Shown piece after piece: positions 1 to 6,700 of a stretch of 9,057 nt of DNA. Within the stretch, counting starts at the first letter, position 1; the number at the start of each line of letters is the position of its first letter. Origin of the DNA: an uncultured Prevotellaceae bacterium (GTDB lineage Bacteria > Bacteroidota > Bacteroidia > Bacteroidales > Muribaculaceae). The notes below the pieces were generated by a model, which did no database searches, was not told where the DNA came from, and saw only the letters and a list, made by a program, of their open reading frames with translations. The position numbers and the translations under genes are program-made. The stretch covers positions 1 through 9,057 of the forward strand of contig CALBLR010000070.1 in the NCBI GenBank assembly GCA_937896015.1, in the 5' to 3' direction.

Positions 1-549
1 GAGCGACAGCGCCCAGTCGATGCTCTCGGGGTTTATCGACCCGTAGCAATTGGTGATGTCGCTCACAAACATGTGGCGGAATCTGAGCGACAGCTCCAGC
101 GACCGTTGCTCAATCTCGTTCCACCAGTTGAGTATGGTGGCCGACTTGTAGAATGGCTCCACCTCGTCGGGAATCACTGGCAGGGCACACGACTTGATGT
201 GAGGCACGCGGCACGCCTCGAAAAACGCCTTCACGCGCTCCCAGTTGCCCCGGCCGCACAGGCAGCGCACCAGAAAGTAGTACATATAGGGGTTGCACAG
301 CGTGAGCGGACGCACGGCATACCGGCCGTCTTTGTTGAGCATTATGCCGAAGTTCACATCGCTGCTGTCGGCCGGATTGCGGCCCGACAGGCACTCGGCG
401 TACGGCTTGTCGCCAATAGTCTTTGCCACAAATTGCAGCACAGGGCCGAAGTCAAAGTATTCGGGCAGTTCAAAACTGTGGTATTGCTCCGACTTCATCA
501 GGAAGTCCATGGCCTTGGCCGAGTCAAGCGAAAGAATGTTTTTTGTCAT
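1..549 (-). CDS. Reverse transcriptase (RNA-directed DNA polymerase), N-terminal part, unknown-group/DRT-like
   Basis: The frame is open for 183 codons from an ATG at 549 to the window edge, with no stop. Near the end it carries a clear reverse transcriptase motif A, FVSDITNCYGSI, with the metal-binding Asp at residue 164, followed by NPESIDWAL. Upstream is the block NKDGRYAVRPLTLCNPY (residues 72-88), which I recall from stand-alone bacterial proteins annotated as RNA-directed DNA polymerase. In those relatives motif A usually reads DITDCYGSIYTHSI. About 160 residues precede motif A. No maturase-type intron context or retron msr/msd structure is seen. Motif C (YxDD) and the rest of the palm and thumb lie beyond the edge. 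Many stand-alone bacterial RTs of unknown group are defence-associated (DRT); membership here is an inference and I cannot assign the class. The gene lies 102 bp downstream of the Fic gene on the same strand. A group II intron RT is less likely from the N-terminal sequence. Confidence 0.85.
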   Translation of the reverse strand, partial: MTKNILSLDSAKAMDFLMKSEQYHSFELPEYFDFGPVLQFVAKTIGDKPYAECLSGRNPADSSDVNFGIMLNKDGRYAVRPLTLCNPYMYYFLVRCLCGRGNWERVKAFFEACRVPHIKSCALPVIPDEVEPFYKSATILNWWNEIEQRSLELSLRFRHMFVSDITNCYGSINPESIDWALSL

Positions 550-586
550 AGTAGTTGGAATCTATTGGAAAATTAAAAATGTCGTT

Positions 587-617
587 ATTATGTATGATTG
601 CCGTGCGGAGCAGCAAA
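587..617 (-). promoter_or_regulatory. Possible promoter of the reverse transcriptase gene
   Basis: On the minus strand TTTG (617-614) lies 19 nt before TACATAAT (594-587). That spacing fits the Bacteroidota -33/-7 arrangement, but the -7 box matches TAnnTTTG only in part. It would give a leader of about 30 nt before the ATG at 549. A second weak match, TAATTTTC, lies closer to the start. If neither is used, the gene is read through from the Fic gene. Confidence 0.3.
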
Positions 618-632
618 AAACGTGCCGTGTGG
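599..632. repeat. Two 10-base direct repeats (TGCCGTGYGG) upstream of the reverse transcriptase gene
   Basis: TGCCGTGCGG at 599-608 recurs as TGCCGTGTGG at 623-632, with one difference and a period of 24 bases. The pair brackets the possible -33 element at 614-617, so it could be a regulator site or part of a structured leader RNA. With only two copies, chance cannot be excluded. Confidence 0.4.
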
Positions 633-633
633 T

Positions 634-655
634 TTGACGCAAGTTTTGGCGTCAA
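634..655 (-). terminator. Perfect 7-bp hairpin overlapping the Fic stop codon; weak terminator or RNA structure
   Basis: The arms TTGACGC (634-640) and GCGTCAA (649-655) pair perfectly around an 8-nt loop. The Fic stop codon (654-652) is inside one arm. On the minus strand a run of six T lies about 14 nt beyond the hairpin, not directly after it, so it is a poor intrinsic terminator. It may attenuate read-through from Fic into the reverse transcriptase gene or protect the mRNA end. Confidence 0.4.
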
Positions 656-1395
656 TCCATTTTCAAGCCTTCGGCAAGGGCCGCGTTGAAATATTTAACC
701 ATGGCCGAATATGCGTCTTGGGCCGACTGCAAGGTGCCAATGAGAAATCCGGGAGTGGTTTTGAATTCTGCCAGCCCGCGGTAGTAATACAACTTGTGCT
801 CGTTGTCGATGATGAACGGCATTATGTCGCGTCGCAGACACTCGCGGAACGCTATGAGCCGGCCCACTCTGCCGTTGCCGTCTTGAAACGGGTGGATGCG
901 CTCAAAGCGCCAGTGCATCTCGGCAATGGTCGTGATGTCGGCCTCGTCGCTCGCTTCATACCATTTGAGCAGTTCGTGCATTTCCTTTTCAACGTTGGCT
1001 GGCGGGCATGTTTCCAGTCCGCCCACCTCATTGGCAAGTCGTTTCCAGTTGCCAACATTAAAATATGGCTTTTGCGCATCGGCCGTGCTTGACTTTAGAA
1101 TGCGGTGAAACTCCTTTATCAGGTCGCAGCTCAAAGGGTTGTCAATGGTGCGCAGCAGGTGGTCGAAAGCCGCAAAGTGGTTCGATGTCTCAATTATGTC
1201 GTCAACGGGTATGGCGTCTTGATCCTTAAAGCCAATGGTCCGTGTCTCAAATATGTATCGGGTCTGGTCCTCAGTTAGTTTGCTGCCCTCAATTCGGTTT
1301 GAGTTGTAGGCCAGCAGCACTTGGGTTTTGTGGTAAAGTCCGCCCTTGCGCTTTGCGCGCTGCTCGTCGATGAGAAATTTTGTGAGTTCGTTCAT
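652..1395 (-). CDS. Fic family protein (predicted AMP-transferase) with N-terminal inhibitory motif
   Basis: The product is a 247-residue cytoplasmic protein. Fic enzymes usually transfer AMP from ATP to a hydroxyl side chain of a target protein. The catalytic loop is complete: HPFQDGNGRVGR at residues 168-179, with catalytic His168, the acidic Asp172 and the phosphate-binding GNGR. Residues 32-37, SNRIEG, fit the inhibitory (S/T)xxxE(G/N) motif, so Glu36 should block ATP in cis (class II, inhibitory helix N-terminal to the Fic core). This predicts self-restraint without a separate antitoxin, and none is seen. The ATG at 1395 was chosen because a perfect -7 box lies about 50 nt upstream. The frame stays open further upstream to in-frame ATGs such as 1482, but these precede that promoter and the added residues do not look like Fic. 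No DNA-binding domain is obvious. The target is unknown. The reverse transcriptase gene follows on the same strand. Confidence 0.92.
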   Translation of the reverse strand: MNELTKFLIDEQRAKRKGGLYHKTQVLLAYNSNRIEGSKLTEDQTRYIFETRTIGFKDQDAIPVDDIIETSNHFAAFDHLLRTIDNPLSCDLIKEFHRILKSSTADAQKPYFNVGNWKRLANEVGGLETCPPANVEKEMHELLKWYEASDEADITTIAEMHWRFERIHPFQDGNGRVGRLIAFRECLRRDIMPFIIDNEHKLYYYRGLAEFKTTPGFLIGTLQSAQDAYSAMVKYFNAALAEGLKMD

Positions 1396-1448
1396 ATCAG
1401 CACATTTTGCATGGTTTCTTGTCTGCACATTGCATTCAGTTGCGGCCA

Positions 1449-1456
1449 CAAAGATA
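1449..1456 (-). promoter_or_regulatory. -7 promoter element of the Fic gene
   Basis: The minus strand reads TATCTTTG, a perfect match to the Bacteroidota TAnnTTTG element, about 53 nt before the ATG at 1395. No convincing TTTG -33 box is seen at the usual spacing. The position supports the chosen Fic start and leaves a leader of roughly 45-50 nt. Confidence 0.6.
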
Positions 1457-1522
1457 GCTATAATATCTCGAATGCGTGGCATTGCGCGGCGGCAATATTT
1501 TCGCAGCCACGTGGCGGTGTTT

Positions 1523-1535
1523 GCAACCAGGTTGC
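1523..1535. promoter_or_regulatory. 13-bp palindrome, candidate operator of the metal ATPase
   Basis: GCAACC and GGTTGC form a perfect inverted repeat around a central A (1529). It ends 13 nt before the ATPase -7 box and so covers roughly where the -33 contact would be. An operator for a metal-responsive repressor or activator is a reasonable guess. No regulator gene is in the window. Confidence 0.4.
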
Positions 1536-1548
1536 GAAAACCCTGCGT

Positions 1549-1556
1549 TAACTTTG
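1549..1556 (+). promoter_or_regulatory. -7 promoter element of the metal-transporting ATPase gene
   Basis: TAACTTTG matches TAnnTTTG exactly and lies 37 nt before the ATG at 1594. TTTG at 1520-1523 is too far upstream for a standard -33 box, so full activity may need an activator. The leader between this box and the ATG is A-rich and has no strong Shine-Dalgarno site. Confidence 0.55.
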
Positions 1557-1593
1557 CGGCAGAAAACTGGAAAAAAACGGACAAAAAAGAATT

Positions 1594-3489
1594 ATGAAGG
1601 TCAACAAAAAACTGATTAGAATCATCGCAGCCGCCGTGCTGCTGGCAGCCGCCGTTGCCATCGAGCACTGTGCCCGCCTTGACACGTGGCAGCTGCTGCT
1701 TGTCTACATGGTGCCATACCTCATTGCAGGCTACGACGTGATAGCCGAGGCTGCTGAGAGCATCGTCCATGGCGAGGCTCTGGACGAAGACTTCCTGATG
1801 TGCGTGGCCACTGTGGGCGCGCTTGGCATCGGCTTCCTGCCCGGGGCCGACACTGAGTTTGCCGAGGCTGTGTTTGTGATGCTGTTCTTCCAAGTGGGAG
1901 AAATGTTTGAAGACTATGCCGAGGACAACAGCCGCAAGTCGATTTCACACCTTATGGACATAAGGCCCGACACCGCCAATGTGGTGCGCGGCGCCAATGT
2001 GGCTGTGGTGCCGCCCGACACCGTGGCCGTGGGCGAGACCATAGTGGTGAAGCCCGGCGAAAAAGTGCCTATGGACGGTGTGGTCACCGAGGGCGAGTCG
2101 AGTCTCAACACTGTGGCGCTGACGGGCGAGAGCATGCCGCGTCCAGTGACGGTGGGCGACGATGTGTCGTCGGGCTGCGTCAACGTGTCGGGACTGCTGC
2201 GCGTGCGCGTCACTAAGACTTTTGGCGAGTCAACGGCTTCGAAAATCATCAACCTTGTGGAGAATGCGGCCGACAACAAGTCGCGTAGCGAGACGTTTAT
2301 CACCAAGTTTGCGCGCATCTACACCCCCATTGTGGTTGGCGTGGCTGTGGTGCTGGCCTTAGTGCCGCCGCTGCTGTCGGGCGCAGGCTTTGCTGGGGCT
2401 TTCCCCATGTGGCTCAGCCGCGCGCTCACATTCCTGGTGGTGTCGTGCCCATGTGCGCTGGTCATCTCGGTGCCGCTCACATTCTTCGGCGGCATTGGCG
2501 GAGCTTCGCGCCGCGGCATTCTGGTGAAGGGCGGTAACTACATGGACACCCTTGCGCGGCTTGGCACGGTGGTGTTCGACAAGACGGGCACGCTCACCAA
2601 GGGGCGCTTTGAGGTCACAGCCGTGCACCCCGACAAGTGCGACGGACAGCACCTGCTGCACCTGGCGGCCCACGTCGAGCGCTACTCAACCCACCCGATT
2701 GCAGCCTCGCTCAAGGCCGCATATCCCAATGAGCACGACGGCTGCAAGGTCGATGGCATCGAGGAGGTGGCAGGCCAGGGCGTGCGCGCCCAGGTCAACG
2801 GGCAGACGGTGTGCGTAGGCAACAGCCGCATGATGGAAGCCATCGGGGCCAAGTGGCGCCAGTGCCACAAGGCGGGCACCATTGTGCATGTGGCCATCAA
2901 TGGCGTGTATGCCGGCCACATAGTGATTTCCGACGCTCTCAAGCCCGACGCCAGTCAGGCCATAGCCGACCTTAAGGCTGCCGGAGTGGGCCGCACGGTG
3001 ATGCTCACGGGCGACCGCGCCGAGGTGGCTCAGGCCGTGGCGGCCGAGACTGGCGTCGACGAGTTCCGCGCCGAACTGCTGCCCGAGGGCAAGGTCGATG
3101 AGGTGGAGCGTCTGCTGGCCACTAAGCGGGAAGGCACCACACTGGCATTTGTGGGCGACGGCATCAACGATGCCCCCGTGCTGGCACGCGCCGATGTGGG
3201 CATGGCCATGGGCGGCATGGGCTCCGACGCCGCCATCGAGGCCGCCGATGTGGTGCTCATGGACGACAAGCCGGCCAAGGTGGCTCTGGCCATAGCCATT
3301 GCGCGCCGCACCATAGGCATTGCCATGCAAAACGTGTGGTTTGCCATTGGCGTCAAGCTGCTTGTGCTTGCGCTTGCCGCCGTGGGGGCAGCCACAATGT
3401 GGATGGCGGTGTTTGCCGATGTTGGCGTCACCGTGTTGGCGGTGCTCAACGCCATGCGAGCCCTCAGGACGGAGCATGGTAGGGCATGA
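1594..3489 (+). CDS. Heavy-metal P1B-type ATPase (Zn/Cd/Pb exporter, ZntA/CadA-like)
   Basis: The product is a 631-residue inner-membrane pump that couples ATP hydrolysis to metal export. Hydrophobic segments lie near residues 8-24, 30-48, 66-82, 87-100, 247-268, 275-297, 577-600 and 600-620, fitting the eight-helix P1B plan. The actuator domain has TGE (177-179). The metal site in the membrane is Cys285-Pro286-Cys287. The phosphorylated Asp329 is in DKTGTLT, and the P1B HP dipeptide is at 367-368 in the nucleotide-binding domain. The hinge motif GDGINDAP spans 521-528. Asn580 and Lys588 in helix 7 and Asp609-Val-Gly in helix 8 match the P1B-2 signature for Zn2+, Cd2+ and Pb2+ rather than Cu+. 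No N-terminal HMA domain or CxxC site is present. The gene is divergent from the Fic gene, has its own promoter and terminator, and appears to be a single-gene unit. The exact metal is not proven by sequence. Confidence 0.93.
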   Translation: MKVNKKLIRIIAAAVLLAAAVAIEHCARLDTWQLLLVYMVPYLIAGYDVIAEAAESIVHGEALDEDFLMCVATVGALGIGFLPGADTEFAEAVFVMLFFQVGEMFEDYAEDNSRKSISHLMDIRPDTANVVRGANVAVVPPDTVAVGETIVVKPGEKVPMDGVVTEGESSLNTVALTGESMPRPVTVGDDVSSGCVNVSGLLRVRVTKTFGESTASKIINLVENAADNKSRSETFITKFARIYTPIVVGVAVVLALVPPLLSGAGFAGAFPMWLSRALTFLVVSCPCALVISVPLTFFGGIGGASRRGILVKGGNYMDTLARLGTVVFDKTGTLTKGRFEVTAVHPDKCDGQHLLHLAAHVERYSTHPIAASLKAAYPNEHDGCKVDGIEEVAGQGVRAQVNGQTVCVGNSRMMEAIGAKWRQCHKAGTIVHVAINGVYAGHIVISDALKPDASQAIADLKAAGVGRTVMLTGDRAEVAQAVAAETGVDEFRAELLPEGKVDEVERLLATKREGTTLAFVGDGINDAPVLARADVGMAMGGMGSDAAIEAADVVLMDDKPAKVALAIAIARRTIGIAMQNVWFAIGVKLLVLALAAVGAATMWMAVFADVGVTVLAVLNAMRALRTEHGRA

Positions 3490-3510
3490 TGCCTGCGTGA
3501 AAGAAAAACT

Positions 3511-3566
3511 CAGCGCGCCATGCGGCCACAAGGCTCTGCTTTTTGAGCCAGGCCGCGGGCGCGCTG
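3511..3566 (+). terminator. Long GC-rich hairpin terminator after the ATPase gene
   Basis: Three paired blocks form one long stem: CAGCGCGCC (3511-3519) with GGCGCGCTG (3558-3566), GCGGCC (3522-3527) with GGCCGC (3551-3556), and GGCTC (3532-3536) with GAGCC (3545-3549). The loop is 8 nt, largely T. A short T run (3570-3573) follows. On the minus strand the stem is followed directly by a T-rich tract, so it could work both ways. It starts 22 nt after the ATPase stop codon. Confidence 0.75.
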
Positions 3567-3601
3567 TGCTTTTGCTATAATATATTGTGCCGCAGCAGTC
3601 A

Positions 3602-3609
3602 TATATTTG
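3602..3609 (+). promoter_or_regulatory. Possible upstream -7 element for purL
   Basis: TATATTTG fits TAnnTTTG exactly and lies between the ATPase terminator and the nearer purL promoter core. It has no -33 box at the usual distance. It may be a second purL promoter, or chance in an AT-rich gap. Confidence 0.3.
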
Positions 3610-3652
3610 GAAATCATGGCGGCAAAAGCAGTGATTTTTTAAGCGATTTTAT

Positions 3653-3660
3653 TAATTTTG
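3653..3660 (+). promoter_or_regulatory. -7 promoter element of purL
   Basis: TAATTTTG, followed by CA, lies 42 nt before the purL ATG. The same ten bases recur before purH. A T run (3635-3640) stands upstream but no clear TTTG box. A TTG at 3658 inside this element is in frame with purL, but it cannot be the start if this promoter is used. Confidence 0.55.
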
Positions 3661-3702
3661 CAGTGCAAAGCAAGACTCATCTTAAAATCACATATTAAAA
3701 AT

Positions 3703-6700
3703 ATGATTACATTCTTCAAAAAAGGAGCGAAAACAATCTATGCGGTCGATTCCGACCACGCTCTTTCTTCCGATGAAGTAAAAAAACTGGAGTGGCTGTT
3801 CAGTGGTGCGCAGTTTGTGAACGACTCTGTGCTGCGTGGCACCTTTGTGGGCCCGCGCAAGGAGATGATCACCCCCTGGAGCACCAATGCTGTGGAGATT
3901 ACCCAAAACATGGACATGCGCGGCATTGTGCGCATCGAGGAGTTCACGGCATGCCACGAAAAGGAGCCCGCGCACGACAAAATGCTGCAGCGGGTGTATC
4001 ACACTCTCGACGCCGACACCTTCACGGTGGACCGCAAGCCCGATCCCATCGTGTATATCGACGACATCGAGAAATACAACGAAGAGGAGGGCCTCGCCCT
4101 CAGCCCGGAGGAGGTGAACTACCTTAAGGAGCTTGGCCGCCGCCTTGGCCGCCCGCTCACCGACAGCGAGGTGTTTGGCTTCTCGCAGGTCAACAGCGAA
4201 CACTGCCGCCACAAGATTTTCAACGGCACGTTTATCATCGACGGCGAGGAAATGCCAGTGTCGCTGTTCAAGCTCATTAAAAAGACAACACAACAGAATC
4301 CCAATAGCGTAATCTCGGCCTACAAGGACAATGTGGCCTTTGTCAAGGGTCCCAAGATTGAGCAGTTTGCTCCCGAGAACCCCGAGGAGCCGAGTTTCTT
4401 CGACGTCACCGACATCCAGTCGGTGATATCGCTCAAGGCCGAGACGCACAACTTCCCCACCACCGTGGAGCCGTTCAACGGCGCCGCCACTGGTTCGGGC
4501 GGTGAGATTCGCGACCGCCTGGGCGGCGGCCGCGCCAGTCTGCCGCTGGCCGGCACGGCGGTCTACATGACCTCATATCCGCGCACCGAGGCCAGCCGCC
4601 TGTGGGAGCAGTGCACCATGCCTCCGCGCCCGTGGCTCTATCAGACGCCCGAGCAAATCCTCATCAAGGCCTCCAACGGCGCCAGCGACTTCGGCAACAA
4701 GTTCGGGCAGCCGCTCATTTGCGGCTCGCTGCTCACGTTCGAGCACGAGGAGGGCAAAGAGAAGACCGCCTACGACAAGGTGATAATGCTTGCCGGCGGC
4801 GTGGGCTTTGCCAACGAGCGCGATGCCATCAAGGGCACTCCGGTGCCCGGCGAGAAGGTGGTGCTCATGGGTGGCGACAACTACCGCATCGGCATGGGCG
4901 GCGGCGCTGTGAGCAGTGTCAACACCGGCCAATACAACAACGCCATCGAGCTCAACGCCGTGCAGCGCGCCAATCCCGAGATGCAGAAGCGCGTGTCGAA
5001 TGTGATCCGCGCACTTGCCGAGAGCAAGCAGAACCCCATTGTGTCGATTCACGACCACGGCGCCGGCGGCCACCTCAACGCCCTCTCGGAACTTGTGGAG
5101 GAGACTGGCGGCAAAATTGACATGAGCAAGTTGCCCGTGGGCGACCCCACTCTGTCGTCGATGGAAATCATCGGCAACGAGTCGCAGGAGCGCATGGGCA
5201 TGGTGGTTGAGCAGAAGGACCTTGGCCACATCGAGAAGATTGCCGAGCGTGAACGCTCGCCATTCTATGTGGTGGGAGAGACCACCGGCGACGACCGCTT
5301 TGTGTTTGAGCAGAGCGACGGCGTGCGCCCCATCGACCTTGGCATGAAGGATATGTTTGGCAGCTCGCCCAAGACTGTGATGAAAGATGAGACGGTGAAG
5401 CACACATATGCCGATGCGCAATACTCCGAGGCCAAGCTCAACGACTATGCGGCCACCGTGCTGCAACTCGAGGCCGTGGCCTGCAAGGACTGGCTCACCA
5501 ACAAGGTGGACCGCTCGGTGACTGGCAAAATTGCACGCCAGCAGTGCCAGGGCGAAATTCAGCTGCCCCTCAGCGACTGCGGCGTGGTGGCACTCGACTA
5601 CACGGGCACCTCGGGCATAGCCACTTCGCTTGGCCACGCTCCGCAGGCGGGCCTCATCGATTCGGCCGCCGGCTCGGTGCTGTCGATTGCCGAGGCGCTG
5701 ACCAACATTGTGGGTGCCGACCTCAATGGCGGCCTCAAGGCAGTGTCGCTCAGCGCCAACTGGATGTGGCCCTGCCGCAACCCGGGCGAGGATGCGCGCC
5801 TCTATCGTGCCGTGAAGGCATGCAGCGACTTCGCATGCGCCTTGGGCATCAACATTCCCACGGGCAAGGACAGCCTGTCGATGACGCAGAAGTATGGCGA
5901 CGACAAGGTGCTTGCCCCCGGCACTGTGATAATCTCGGCCGGCGGCGAGGTGAGCGATGTGCGCAAGACGGTTAGCCCCGTGGTGCAAAACAAGAAGAGC
6001 ACACTCTATTATATCGACTTCTCGGGCACTGAGTTTGAACTTGGCGGCTCGGCGTTCTTCCAGAGCCTCAACCGCATCGGCTCAAAGGCTCCGGCAGTGA
6101 AGTCGGCCCAGTATTTTGCCACCGCCTTCAATGCGGTGCAGGGCCTCGTTGACGGCGGCCTGCTGCTTGCCGCCCACGATGTGTCGGCCGGCGGCCTCCT
6201 TACCACGCTGCTCGAAATGACCTTTGCCAACGTCAATGGCGGCCTCGACATCAGCCTCGACGGCTTCGACTGTGCCGACGTGGTGAAGATTCTCTTTGCC
6301 GAAAATCCCGCACTGGTAATCCAGGTGGCCGGCAACGAGTGCGCCAAGGTGGAGCAGCTGCTCGCCAAGCAGGGCGTGAAGTTCATCAGCCTTGGCCAGC
6401 CCTCCGACGAGCGCACCCTCACCGTGAGCAAGGACGGCGCCGAGCACATGTTCTTCATCGACTATCTGCGCGACGTGTGGTATAAGTCGTCATATCTGCT
6501 CGACTGCAAGCAGAGCGGTGAAAAGTGCGCCAAGGCCCGCTTCGAAAACTACAAGAAGCAGCCGCTGCGCTACCGCCTGCCCCAGGGCTTCACAGGCCGT
6601 GCCGCCGACCTTGGCATCACAGGCTCGAGCCACAAGCCCAGCGGCATAAAGGCAGCCATCATCCGCGACAAGGGCGTGAATGGCGACCGCGAAATGGCCT

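Noticed and set aside
73..576. Plus-strand 167-residue open frame
   Set aside because: It is antisense to the reverse transcriptase frame, which has a recognisable RT motif. The plus-strand translation shows no family features.
1396..1893. Upstream extension of the Fic reading frame giving a 413-residue protein
   Set aside because: It would start inside the ATPase gene on the other strand and precede the perfect -7 box at 1449-1456. The extra residues are low-complexity His/Gln-rich sequence, typical of an antisense frame.
2686..3531. Minus-strand 281-residue open frame
   Set aside because: It is antisense to the P and N domains of the ATPase and is His/Gly-rich without recognisable domains.
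3658..3702. Earlier TTG start for purL
   Set aside because: The TTG is part of the TAATTTTG promoter element, and MITFFKK from the ATG at 3703 fits the family N-terminus.
4573..5988. Minus-strand 471-residue open frame within purL
   Set aside because: It is an antisense shadow created by GC-rich third positions of purL, with His/Ala/Gly-rich sequence and no motif.
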